This document shows positions 1 through 7,599 of a DNA stretch of 64,000 bases, piece after piece. How positions within the stretch are numbered: the first letter of the stretch is position 1; each line of letters opens with the position of its first letter. The notes below the pieces were generated by a model. The model had not been told where the DNA came from. It searched no databases and was given only the letters and a program-made list of their open reading frames with translations. The stretch is from Paracoccus fistulariae (GTDB lineage: Bacteria; Pseudomonadota; Alphaproteobacteria; Rhodobacterales; Rhodobacteraceae), in contig NZ_CP067136.1 in NCBI RefSeq assembly GCF_028553785.1, forward strand, positions 2,602,501 through 2,666,500. Reading direction: 5' to 3'. A program made the translations under genes and the position numbers.

Positions 1-106
1 TCAGCGCCATGGCCCCGAAAGGCAGGATGAAGAAGATTAGCGTCCAGATCAGCGCCGGCGCAACCAGCGCCGCCGCCTGCCGTCTTGCCGGGGCCTCGAT
101 GCTCAT
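1..106 (-). CDS. ABC transporter permease, N-terminal fragment (cut by window edge)
   Basis: Only the first 35 codons are visible; the gene runs off the left edge. The start is the ATG at 106-104. The N-terminus has a short polar stretch (MSIEAPARRQ) followed by a hydrophobic segment from about residue 13, which looks like the first membrane helix of a binding-protein-dependent permease. It begins 7 nt downstream of the stop of a periplasmic binding-protein gene on the same strand, so the two are almost certainly one operon, and the class (polyamine/PotB-like) is inferred from that neighbour. The fragment is too short for a family assignment on its own. Confidence 0.6.
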   Translation of the reverse strand, partial: MSIEAPARRQAAALVAPALIWTLIFFILPFGAMAL

Positions 107-113
107 GCCGATC

Positions 114-1163
114 TCAGTTCTGCAGCATATCGGTCCAAAGGTCCTGCATCGCCGCATCCGTATCACCATCGGGGACCGGGTAAAGCTGGGCGCGCGACAG
201 GTAGTTGGGCTGATCATCCCACCGCAGGATCGCCTTTTGCGCGTCGCTCAAGACGTCGCCTGCGGCCTTGTTCGCGGGCATGCCCCAATAACAGGACGAG
301 GTCGCAAGCCGGGCCTGACCCTCGGGCGAGGTGATATATCTGATGAATTCCAGCGCCAGTTCCGGCTTTTCGGTGCCCTCGACAATGGCCAGCGATTGCG
401 CCCATAACAGGCCGCCCTGCTGCGGCAGGGTCCAGGTCAGGTCGGGGTTTTCGGCATTCAGCACGGCGGTCAGCCATTCGCCGCCGCCGATCAGGATATC
501 CACCTCTCCGGTGGCAAGGGCGGTCTGGCTGCCGACCACATCGGACACCTGCTTGGACGCCGATTTCAGCTTCATCAGCGGGCCGCGCAGATCCGTCAGC
601 GCCTCTGCATTCAGATCTTTGGTCGCCACCCCGGCCTGAAGCCCGACAAGCCCCAGAACCGGCAGGTAGTAATCATAGATCGCGATGCGGCCGTCATATT
701 TTCCCGACCACAGGGTCGAAAGATCATCCATATCCGCCGGATCGACCGCCGCCTTGTTGAAGGCCACGGTGTTATAGCCGAATTTCTCGGTCACGGCATA
801 GGTCTTGCCATCGACGGTGGTGTGATCGGCCAGCACGGCCTCGGGGAAGAAATCATCGGTCGAAATCGCGCCTTCGGGCAGCGGCTGCAGCAGCCCGCGT
901 TCCACCGCACGGCCGACATCCACAGCATCGATCACCATGACGTCCCAATCGCCGGGGCGCGACTGTTCCAGCAGGGTCAGCCCGGCGGCCGTGCCCTCGT
1001 ATTCCTTGACGTTGACGCGGACATCATTCGCCGTCTCGAACGGCTCCAGCAATTCCCGATCCGCATGGTCACACCAGATCAGGGCATTAAGGTCTTCGGC
1101 CTGAACCGCAGGGGCGAAGCCTGTCAGAAAAGCTGCGACGGCGCAGCCATGCTTGAAGGTCAT
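114..1163 (-). CDS. ABC transporter periplasmic substrate-binding protein, spermidine/putrescine (PotD/PotF) type
   Basis: 349 residues. A Sec signal peptide is visible: MTFKHGCAVAAFLTGFAPAV then QAED, with cleavage probably after residue 22. The mature protein opens with a short strand followed by Asp/His/Glu and has the type-2 periplasmic fold pattern typical of polyamine-binding proteins (WDVMVID near residues 72-78, GRIAIYDYY near 153). An AGGAGAG ribosome site sits just before the ATG. It is the first gene of an importer operon whose permease starts 7 nt downstream. A TetR-family gene is divergent across a short intergenic region with a palindrome. Ligand is not determined: polyamine, amino acid derivative or other cation are all possible. 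Confidence 0.8.
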   Translation of the reverse strand: MTFKHGCAVAAFLTGFAPAVQAEDLNALIWCDHADRELLEPFETANDVRVNVKEYEGTAAGLTLLEQSRPGDWDVMVIDAVDVGRAVERGLLQPLPEGAISTDDFFPEAVLADHTTVDGKTYAVTEKFGYNTVAFNKAAVDPADMDDLSTLWSGKYDGRIAIYDYYLPVLGLVGLQAGVATKDLNAEALTDLRGPLMKLKSASKQVSDVVGSQTALATGEVDILIGGGEWLTAVLNAENPDLTWTLPQQGGLLWAQSLAIVEGTEKPELALEFIRYITSPEGQARLATSSCYWGMPANKAAGDVLSDAQKAILRWDDQPNYLSRAQLYPVPDGDTDAAMQDLWTDMLQN

Positions 1164-1215
1164 AAGTCTCTCCTGTCGTGTTTGAGCGCGTTTTTCCGCT
1201 TCGTATTAAAAAAAC

Positions 1216-1229
1216 TTGAATGCGTTCAA
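1216..1229. promoter_or_regulatory. Putative TetR operator in divergent promoter region
   Basis: TTGAATGCGTTCAA, a near-perfect 14-bp palindrome (12 of 14 positions symmetric), lies in the 108-nt AT-rich gap between the divergent importer operon and the TetR gene. Position and symmetry fit an operator for the adjacent TetR protein controlling both directions. This is inference; no binding motif is known for this regulator. Confidence 0.4.
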
Positions 1230-1271
1230 TTTTAAAGTCAATAATAATATTAGAGTTGCTTTGGGGCGTAT

Positions 1272-1916
1272 ATGGCCGGACTCCGGGAAAAGCAGAAAGC
1301 AAGGCGCAACCGCGCGATTATCCAGGCTGGCAGCGCGCTGCTGAAACAGTCCGGTTATGAAGCCGCGCGAATCGAGACGATTGCCGAAATGGCCGAAGTC
1401 TCGGTCGGGACTTTCTACAATTACTTTGAAAGCAAGGCGGATCTGCTGCTTGCCATCGTCTCGATGGAGGTCGAAGAGGTGCTGCATCAGGGCGAGGCTG
1501 TGCTGACCGCGCGCTTCGACACCGCCGCCGAGGCGATCCGTCAGCTTGTCTTCACCTATTACGATCATTCGCTGGTCTATCTGACCAAAGAGATGTGGCG
1601 TACCGCGATGTCACTGACGATCCGCGGGCCTGACACGCCCTTTTCGCGTCGCTATCGCGCCTTGGATGCGGCGCTGTCCAATCAGGTCGTGGCCCTTGTC
1701 AATCGGTTGGCAAGGGAAGGGCTGCTGCCCAGGGATATCGATTCGAAAAGCCTTGGACAGGTGATCTTCCTGACCCTGAACGGTCTTTTTGTCGAATTCA
1801 CGACCGATGAGGCCATGACCTCGGAAGAGCTGAATGAAAAGGCCTCGGCCTGCGTGGATGTCCTGGCGCCCCCCGCCAGATCGAGGGCCAGACGGCAGGC
1901 AGCCTCCGGGGCGTGA
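1272..1916 (+). CDS. TetR/AcrR family transcriptional regulator
   Basis: 214 residues. The N-terminal TetR helix-turn-helix spans about residues 8-55: RRNRAIIQAGSALLKQSGYE, then IETIAEMAEVSVGTFYNYFE, the hallmark recognition-helix sequence with the SVGTFYNYF signature, followed by SKADLL. The C-terminal ligand-binding half is unassigned, as is normal for the family. The start is preceded only by a weak GGGG element. Divergent orientation to the polyamine-type ABC operon, with a palindrome between them, suggests it represses that operon in response to a ligand. The C-terminus is basic and Ala/Arg-rich. Confidence 0.88.
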   Translation: MAGLREKQKARRNRAIIQAGSALLKQSGYEAARIETIAEMAEVSVGTFYNYFESKADLLLAIVSMEVEEVLHQGEAVLTARFDTAAEAIRQLVFTYYDHSLVYLTKEMWRTAMSLTIRGPDTPFSRRYRALDAALSNQVVALVNRLAREGLLPRDIDSKSLGQVIFLTLNGLFVEFTTDEAMTSEELNEKASACVDVLAPPARSRARRQAASGA

Positions 1917-2025
1917 CGGGGCGGGGGGTTTTCGTATCCGGGGCAGGTTTCCCATCGCCCTGCTCTCCGGTCGGGGAGGCCGGGATCACCAGCGCCGTCT
2001 GCCCCGCCCGTCTGACGCCGCCCGG

Positions 2026-2874
2026 TTACAGATCCAGATCGACCAGCGTTTGCCGCATGATCTGGGGATCGACGTCAACACCGGTCCACAGCTTGATCGC
2101 GATCACGCCCTGATTGACCAGCATCCCCAGCCCATCTGCCGTCTGGCATCCGGCCTGCTGCGCGGCGCGCAGGAATTTTGTCAGCGGCGGGTTTGGAATC
2201 CCATCGGCCACCACCATCCCGTCCTGCAGGGTCGAAAACTCGATATCGGGCATGTCGTCAACATTCGGAAACAGCCCGATAGAGGTCGCGTTGATCACGA
2301 TATCCGTGCCCTCGGGGATCGCATATGTGCCGTTCCAGCGGTGATAATCCGCGCGGGCGGGCGTCTGATCCGTGATCAGGCGGGCCAGATCCTCTCCCCG
2401 CTGGGCCGAGCGGTTGACGACCGTGATCTGCGCAGCGCCTGCCAGCGCCATCTCGACCCCAACAGCACGGGCTGCACCGCCCGCGCCCAGCAGGACGACG
2501 CGCTTTCCCTGCGGATCGGTGATCCGCTGCAGCGCGGTGACAAAGCCCTTGCCGTCGGTATTCTCTCCGATCAGCTTGTCGCCTTGCCGTCGCACGGTAT
2601 TCACCGCGCCGATGATCCGCGCGGAATCGGCCAGCCCATCCAGATGCGCGATCACCGCGACCTTATGCGGGATCGAGCAGTTGAACCCCGCCCAGTTCAT
2701 CGCCCGCGCGCCCTGCACGGCCGCGCCCAGATCATCCGGGGCGACCTCGCAATTGATATAGCGCCAATGCAGGCCATGATGGCGATAGGCGGCCTCGACC
2801 ATGGCGACGGTCGGGTTTTCGGCCGCCGGCTGTGCGAACGAACCGGTCAGGCGGGGAAGGAAGTCATGGGCCAT
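2026..2874 (-). CDS. Shikimate/quinate dehydrogenase-family protein (AroE-like)
   Basis: 282 residues from the ATG at 2874, chosen over the ATG 15 nt upstream because AGGAGAG sits directly before it. Family hallmarks are present: CSIPHK with the catalytic-type Lys, GAVNTV, NTDGKGF with the paired Asp, and a Rossmann motif LLGAGGAARAVG. The usual N-terminal SxS motif that binds the substrate carboxylate (HSxSP in AroE) is replaced by TGSFAQPAAENPT, so the substrate may not be shikimate. It lies 11 nt after a GMC oxidoreductase gene in an operon facing an AraC regulator, which suggests catabolism of a polyol or hydroaromatic acid rather than the housekeeping shikimate pathway. Confidence 0.8.
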   Translation of the reverse strand: MAHDFLPRLTGSFAQPAAENPTVAMVEAAYRHHGLHWRYINCEVAPDDLGAAVQGARAMNWAGFNCSIPHKVAVIAHLDGLADSARIIGAVNTVRRQGDKLIGENTDGKGFVTALQRITDPQGKRVVLLGAGGAARAVGVEMALAGAAQITVVNRSAQRGEDLARLITDQTPARADYHRWNGTYAIPEGTDIVINATSIGLFPNVDDMPDIEFSTLQDGMVVADGIPNPPLTKFLRAAQQAGCQTADGLGMLVNQGVIAIKLWTGVDVDPQIMRQTLVDLDL

Positions 2875-2885
2875 GGTCTCTCCTG

Positions 2886-4397
2886 TCATGGGGCTGTCTG
2901 GTCATGCCGCCAGGCGTCGCGCAGATGCGCGCCGACCCGCAGCGCCTGCGCGCAGACGGTCAGGGCGGGATTGAGCGCGGCAGAGGACGGGAAAAACCCC
3001 GCATCCACCACGTAAAGATTCGGATGATCATGCGCGCGGCACATCGCGTTCAGGGCCGAGCTGTCAGGATCCTGACCCATCCGCACGGTGCCGCATTGAT
3101 GCGATGGCGCCTCGATCCCGAAATCATGGCGCAGCACCAGGGGGAAGATCCGCCGCAGCCGCGTGCGGACGTGGCGGACAAAGCGGTCATGGGCCGGGCG
3201 GGCACCGGGGCGATAGTCGATCCGGACGCCGCCATCGTGCAGGGCGGTGACCCGGCTGTCGCGGTTCGGCAGATCCTCGGACATGCACAGCCAGTCGACA
3301 CTGTGCCGCGCCAGCAGATTGGCCAGCGGGCGGGGCATGACGGGATAGGCGGCGCGGATCATCGGGCCCTGGATCTTGCCCAGCATCTGGATATTGCCGC
3401 GCGCGCCGCTATCCTGCGGCAGCCCGTGGTAGAAGTCATTGACCGACAGTGTCTTGGGGAATTTCGTGTCATTCCTGCCGGGCATCAGGCCCATCAGCCC
3501 AGTCAGGTGGTGGTTCATCAGATGGCGCCCCACCACGCCGGACCGGTTCGCCAGACCCTGCGGATGCGCCGCATCGGCGGATCGCAGCAGGATCAGCGCC
3601 GAATTGATCGCGCCCGCCGAGAGCACGAAAGTCCTTGCCGAGACGCGCAGACGCTGATCGCCCCGCTGCAGTTCCACCGCCGTGATCCGGCCACCCTCGC
3701 CCGCGATCAGCCGCGTGACCCGCGCATTGGTCCACAGGGTCACATCGGGATGGTTCAGCACGGGCCGGATCAGCCGGGTTTCGCCATCGCCCTTGGCGCC
3801 GAAGCGGCAGATGAAGGCGTCGCAGGTGCCGCAACGGCGGCAGCTGCCGCCTGGACCGTAATCCACCGCAGAGGGCATGTGAAAGGGGCGCAAACCCTGC
3901 CTGCGCAGGGCATCTGCCATCCGCGCGATGACCGGCTCATGCGGGATTGGCGGATGCGGATAGGCGTCGCGCGGCGGATCGGTCGGGTCGTGCCCGGCCT
4001 GTCCGCGCACGCCAAAGATACGCTCTGCCTCGGCATAAAAGGGTGCGAGATCGCCGTAAGAGATCGGCCAGGCGGGCGCCGTGCCATCCTCGCGCCCCCG
4101 GAAATCGCTTTCACGAAAGCGGAACATGGCGGTGCCGTAGAATTTCGTATGCCCGCCGACATAGTAATATTGCCCCGGACGATAGCGGCGGCCGGTGGGG
4201 TCCTGATATTCCTCGGTGGTCTTGTAGCGGGCTTGCACGAAAACCGCCTCGGCATCGGCGTTTTGCGGCTCTTCGGGCAGGAAATCCCCGCGTTCAAGGA
4301 TCAGAATGCGCGCGCCCGTGCCCGCAAGCTGCCGGGCAATCGTGCCGCCTCCGACGCCTGATCCGATGATCACCACATCGGGATTGAGTGTTTCCAT
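2886..4397 (-). CDS. GMC family FAD-dependent oxidoreductase
   Basis: 503 residues. The N-terminal dinucleotide-binding motif GSGVGGGTIARQLAGTGA is followed by LILERG (residues about 12-38). Further GMC features are GGHTKFYGTAMFR near residue 80, and near the C-terminus HQCGTVRMG and VDAGFFPSSAALNPALT, which carries the conserved His and Asn region of the active site. A Cys cluster, SCRRCGTCDAFICRFG, falls around residues 183-200 and is found in a subgroup of alcohol- and sugar-oxidising GMC proteins. No signal peptide, so cytoplasmic. The AroE-like gene follows immediately. Divergent from an AraC activator. Substrate unknown; an alcohol, polyol or sugar is likely. Confidence 0.88.
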   Translation of the reverse strand: METLNPDVVIIGSGVGGGTIARQLAGTGARILILERGDFLPEEPQNADAEAVFVQARYKTTEEYQDPTGRRYRPGQYYYVGGHTKFYGTAMFRFRESDFRGREDGTAPAWPISYGDLAPFYAEAERIFGVRGQAGHDPTDPPRDAYPHPPIPHEPVIARMADALRRQGLRPFHMPSAVDYGPGGSCRRCGTCDAFICRFGAKGDGETRLIRPVLNHPDVTLWTNARVTRLIAGEGGRITAVELQRGDQRLRVSARTFVLSAGAINSALILLRSADAAHPQGLANRSGVVGRHLMNHHLTGLMGLMPGRNDTKFPKTLSVNDFYHGLPQDSGARGNIQMLGKIQGPMIRAAYPVMPRPLANLLARHSVDWLCMSEDLPNRDSRVTALHDGGVRIDYRPGARPAHDRFVRHVRTRLRRIFPLVLRHDFGIEAPSHQCGTVRMGQDPDSSALNAMCRAHDHPNLYVVDAGFFPSSAALNPALTVCAQALRVGAHLRDAWRHDQTAP

Positions 4398-4511
4398 CGC
4401 GCAATGTCCCTGCTGTTCGTCGGATCAGCATATCGGCGAGCGTCGGTTTCCTCATTCTCAGAAGCCGCATCTTCTTGTATGATTGCCGCATCCTTCAGGC
4501 GATATCAGCAG

Positions 4512-5411
4512 ATGCAACCCTGGTTCGAGACCGTTTCCATCCCCGCCGACCGATCCTGGCTGCTGTTTGACCGGCAATTGCCGGAATTCCCCTTCAACTG
4601 GCATTATCACCCGGAATTCGAACTGACCCTGACCGTCAACAGCCGTGGCATGCGGGTGGTGGGCGATCATGTCGAACAATATGGCGATGGCGATCTGGTG
4701 CTGTTGGGGCCTGACCTGCCCCATGCCTGGCAATCGCGCGAATTGCTGGGGCCGGGCCTGCATCGCGCCATCGTCTGCTGGTTCACGCGCGATTGGGCCG
4801 AGGCGCTGTTGGCGCTGATCCCGGAATTTTCTCCGGTCGGGACTTTGCTGGCAGAATCGGGGCGCGGGCTGGTTTTTGACCGCGAGACGGTCGCGCAGCT
4901 GCGACCGAAGATGCTGGCGCTTGGCACGCTGCCCCCGGCACGGCAGGCGCTGCAGTTGCAGATGATCCTGCTGGATCTGGCCGGGGCCGCGCACAGGCCG
5001 CTATCCTCGGGTCAGGTGGCTGTCAGCGGCATGCCCCGCGATCAGGCGCGGATGCGGCGGGTGCTGGACTGGCTGCACGCGCATTACGATCAGCCCCTGC
5101 GACTGGCGCCGCTTTGCGCGCGGGCGCATCTGACGGCCAGCCAGTTGCAGCGTGTGTTCAAGCGCAGCACCGGCATGTCGATCAGCCGGTATGTGCTGCA
5201 TTTGCGGATCGGCAGGGCGTGCCAGATGCTGGCCCAGACGGATCTGCCGCTGACCCGGATCGCGGTTGACTGCGGCTTCAGCGATGCCGCGCATTTTTCG
5301 CGTCAGTTCCGGGCGGTGCGCGGGATGCCTCCGTCACGGTTTCGAAGCGGTTTCCGGGGAATCAACGATCCTGCAGACGCGCAGGGCAGGGCCCATCGGG
5401 AAAATAAGTGA
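4512..5411 (+). CDS. AraC family transcriptional regulator with N-terminal cupin domain
   Basis: 299 residues from the ATG at 4512. The frame is open from 4404, but that start would leave only 6 nt to the divergent GMC gene, and the cupin domain begins right after Met-4512. The N-terminal sensor has the cupin pattern FNWHYHPEFELTL then GDGDLVLLGPDLPHAW (residues about 25-75). The C-terminal pair of helix-turn-helix motifs covers the last 100 residues, with LTASQLQRVFKRSTGMSISRY and IAVDCGFSDAAHFSRQFRA as the signature. It is divergent from the GMC/AroE-like operon and is the likely activator of it. Confidence 0.87.
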   Translation: MQPWFETVSIPADRSWLLFDRQLPEFPFNWHYHPEFELTLTVNSRGMRVVGDHVEQYGDGDLVLLGPDLPHAWQSRELLGPGLHRAIVCWFTRDWAEALLALIPEFSPVGTLLAESGRGLVFDRETVAQLRPKMLALGTLPPARQALQLQMILLDLAGAAHRPLSSGQVAVSGMPRDQARMRRVLDWLHAHYDQPLRLAPLCARAHLTASQLQRVFKRSTGMSISRYVLHLRIGRACQMLAQTDLPLTRIAVDCGFSDAAHFSRQFRAVRGMPPSRFRSGFRGINDPADAQGRAHRENK

Positions 5412-5484
5412 AGCTAATAAATTTCTGTCGCAATTGCGGCCGAAACATGAGGATCGCAAAAAATGCTACATCGGCGACAATTGC

Positions 5485-5502
5485 ACGGCGGCCAAGCGCC
5501 GT
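5485..5502. terminator. Weak stem-loop between convergent regulator genes
   Basis: ACGGCG GCCAAG CGCCGT forms a 6-bp stem followed by TTTG on the + strand, in the 149-nt gap between two convergent AraC-type genes. It may serve as a terminator but is short; nothing else is recognisable in this gap. Confidence 0.3.
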
Positions 5503-5560
5503 TTGCGACTGAAAGCTGATTAAGGAAGCGTTAATGATTCCATGTTCCCAGAAGGAACAA

Positions 5561-6544
5561 TCACTTTGCCCTGTCGGCAATAGCCCCCGGACGCAGCAGC
5601 GAGTTGCGATAATCTGAGGGGCTCTGGTTGTATTTCTTGCGGAACGCTTTCGAAAAATGCGCCGCATTCTGAAAGCCCCAGCCATAGGCGATATCCGCGA
5701 TTCCCTGAAAGCGCCCCTCTTGCGACGCAAGCTCCGAGGCGCAGTTCTGCAGCCGCAGAGACTGGATGGTCTCGTGCACGCTTTCACCGTTCTGCTGAAA
5801 GATCCGGTCCAGATAGCGCCGCGAGATGCCCAGATGGTCGGCGACAAGCTCCGAGGACAGGTCCGAATCCGCGACATGCCTGTCAATGAAGGTCAGGGCG
5901 CGGGCATAGATCCCGCCAATATGGCCCGCCGCCGTGCCACTGCGGTTTTCCGCCATGTCCGAGACATGGCCGTTGAAGAGATCGAAGGCATTGTCGATGG
6001 CGCGCTCCAGCTGCGCGGGGGGCATTTCATTGGCAAGACCGGCCATCGCGCGAATATTGGCGCCCAGCAGCCGGGTCATCGGATCGGTGCCGGCTTTCAG
6101 GTGGAAAGAGCCCCTTTGTTCCAGCGACTGCCAGCGATCGCGCAGCTTATAGCGAGGCACGCGAATTGCGATATGGTTGAAATGGGATTCGAAGATCAGC
6201 TGATGGTTCTGCCGACCGTCATAGATATACAGGTCATTCGGCTGCAGTTCGAATTCGGTGTCGTTGAAACTGACGCCCATCGGGCCTTCCAGCTGATAGA
6301 ACAGGACGAAGAAATCGTCGCCATGCTCTCGTCTGGCCTTTTCGGTGCGGATCGCGCGATGGCGGCTGCCGGACAGGCGGGCAATGATGTGATCCTCGGT
6401 CCGGTTGGCGACCAGGCGGGCATTGAAGGGCGTTTCATCCGGGCAGCGACAGGTGATCCCGTTCAGATTCCGGCAGACGGCATCGCGCCAATAGCTCAGA
6501 CGATCCTTGGCGCGCAGGTGCGAGGTTTCGAATTTTTCGTGCAT
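5561..6544 (-). CDS. AraC family transcriptional regulator (AraC_binding_2/FeaR-like)
   Basis: 327 residues from the ATG at 6544, chosen because GAGG lies 6-9 nt upstream; the frame extends further but the extra residues are hydrophobic and unlike the family. The N-terminal two-thirds match the sensor domain found in FeaR-like regulators: LSYWRDAVCRNL near residue 12, and FVLFYQLEGPMGVSFND around residue 85. The C-terminal DNA-binding domain shows LVADHLGISRRYLDRIFQQN and IADIAYGWGFQNAAHFSKAF, ending NQSPSDYR. No catabolic gene is directly linked. It is divergent from a MarR gene, and a 9-bp inverted repeat lies between them. Confidence 0.86.
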   Translation of the reverse strand: MHEKFETSHLRAKDRLSYWRDAVCRNLNGITCRCPDETPFNARLVANRTEDHIIARLSGSRHRAIRTEKARREHGDDFFVLFYQLEGPMGVSFNDTEFELQPNDLYIYDGRQNHQLIFESHFNHIAIRVPRYKLRDRWQSLEQRGSFHLKAGTDPMTRLLGANIRAMAGLANEMPPAQLERAIDNAFDLFNGHVSDMAENRSGTAAGHIGGIYARALTFIDRHVADSDLSSELVADHLGISRRYLDRIFQQNGESVHETIQSLRLQNCASELASQEGRFQGIADIAYGWGFQNAAHFSKAFRKKYNQSPSDYRNSLLRPGAIADRAK

Positions 6545-6630
6545 TTCTGCCTCTTCGAACAGGTTTTTTGCCCAGAATAACAAGCATAACAGGAAAAACC
6601 CCACCGACATTATATGCTTCCGGGGCAATG

Positions 6631-6671
6631 TCATGTAAAGCAGAACCCGGTAGTTCACTTTTTTTACATGA
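6631..6671. promoter_or_regulatory. Long-spaced 9-bp inverted repeat in AraC/MarR intergenic region
   Basis: TCATGTAAA at 6631-6639 and TTTACATGA at 6663-6671 are perfect inverse copies separated by 23 nt, in the 204-nt divergent promoter region. Arms at this spacing could bind a dimer on two faces or form a looped operator. Which regulator would bind is unknown. Confidence 0.3.
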
Positions 6672-6706
6672 GGGTGCAGATTCGTGATTGCCCTGCCAGA
6701 GGTACG

Positions 6707-6722
6707 GCAAAATTGATTTTGC
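6707..6722. promoter_or_regulatory. Putative MarR operator
   Basis: GCAAAATTGATTTTGC is a 16-bp palindrome (6-bp perfect arms, 4-nt centre) located 27 nt before the MarR start codon. Size, AT-rich centre and position are typical of autoregulatory MarR sites. Inference only. Confidence 0.45.
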
Positions 6723-6748
6723 GGCTTTCTGCCCCCAAGGAATTTTCG

Positions 6749-7225
6749 ATGACGAAATTATTTAATTACCCCGCTCATTTGATCCGCCGCCTTCACCAGA
6801 TTTCAGTCGCCATTTTTGCGGCCGAAGCGCGGGCAACGGGATGTGATCTGACCCCGGTGCAATATGGCGTGCTGGTCACCCTGCGCGAACATCCGGGCGT
6901 CGATCAGGCAACGCTGGCAGGGCTGATCTCGCATGATCGGGTCACCATCGGCGGGGTCGTGGCGCGGCTGGAGGCGCGCGGATATGTGCGGCGCAAGGTT
7001 CGGGCCGATGACCGCCGCGCCCGCAGCCTGACCCTGACCAAGGCCGGCGAGGCGTTGCTGCAGAATGTCGAACCGGTGGTGATCTCGGCGCAGGATCGGC
7101 TGATGTCGCCCCTTGACGATGCCGATCAGCAAGAGTTCCTGCGCATGATCCGGATCATGACAGAGACCAGCGACAAATTCGGGCGCGGCGCGTTGCACCA
7201 GCAGATGCTGAGGGCCGAGGACTAA
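6749..7225 (+). CDS. MarR family transcriptional regulator
   Basis: 158 residues from the ATG at 6749, which has AAGG 8-11 nt upstream; the frame is open further 5' but that part does not resemble the family. The winged helix is clear: LTPVQYGVLVTLREHPGVDQ, LAGLISHDRVTIGGVVARLE and the wing RRKVRADDRRARSLTLTKAG (residues about 34-115). MarR proteins bind palindromes as dimers and usually release DNA on binding phenolic ligands. The stop codon overlaps that of the convergent DUF1850 gene of the TRAP operon. An intradiol dioxygenase is nearby, so an aromatic ligand is a reasonable guess. Confidence 0.88.
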   Translation: MTKLFNYPAHLIRRLHQISVAIFAAEARATGCDLTPVQYGVLVTLREHPGVDQATLAGLISHDRVTIGGVVARLEARGYVRRKVRADDRRARSLTLTKAGEALLQNVEPVVISAQDRLMSPLDDADQQEFLRMIRIMTETSDKFGRGALHQQMLRAED

Positions 7226-7599
7226 GGGCGCGCGGACGATCCGGGGCAGGGTTTCAGGATGACCGGCTGCCCTGCCCGGGCCGCCAATGTCACGCATTCC
7301 GTGCCGCATAGCCGCCAGCCGTCTCCGGTCGCGCCGGATGCGGCCAGAACCAGCTCTGGTATCGGCGGCAGTTGCGGTTCCCAGACCAGCCAGCCATCGA
7401 CCAGCCTTGCATCCGGTCCCGGCTCCATCCCCGCGCCGGATCCCCTGACCGCCGCACCGGTCAATTGCAGCCCCTGCGGGGTCAGTTCCCAGCTTTCATG
7501 CCAGCCGATCTTTTCGACCGAATGGGTCCATGTCAGCGCGAAATCCTGGCCCGGGCCAAGCGCGATGGCCAGTGCCCCGGCCATCAGGCAACCGCTCAT
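7222..7599 (-). CDS. DUF1850 domain-containing protein of TRAP transporter operon
   Basis: 125 residues from the ATG at 7599, which overlaps the stop of the TRAP permease (ATGA), implying translational coupling. The frame stays open far upstream but only this part is a gene. Small protein starting with a hydrophobic stretch (MSGCLMAGALAIALG) that may be a short signal or anchor. DUF1850 motifs: WTHSVEKIGWHESWEL near residue 24, followed by RGSGAGMEP and DGWLVWEP. DUF1850 genes are regularly placed next to TAXI-type TRAP permeases, but their role is not established. Its stop overlaps that of the convergent MarR gene. Confidence 0.78.
   Translation of the reverse strand: MSGCLMAGALAIALGPGQDFALTWTHSVEKIGWHESWELTPQGLQLTGAAVRGSGAGMEPGPDARLVDGWLVWEPQLPPIPELVLAASGATGDGWRLCGTECVTLAARAGQPVILKPCPGSSARP

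Noticed and set aside
1917..2025. Possible long-range stem between GACGGGGCGGGG and CCCCGCCCGTC
   Set aside because: The arms are about 70 nt apart, G/C-only and without a T run; chance pairing is likely in this composition.
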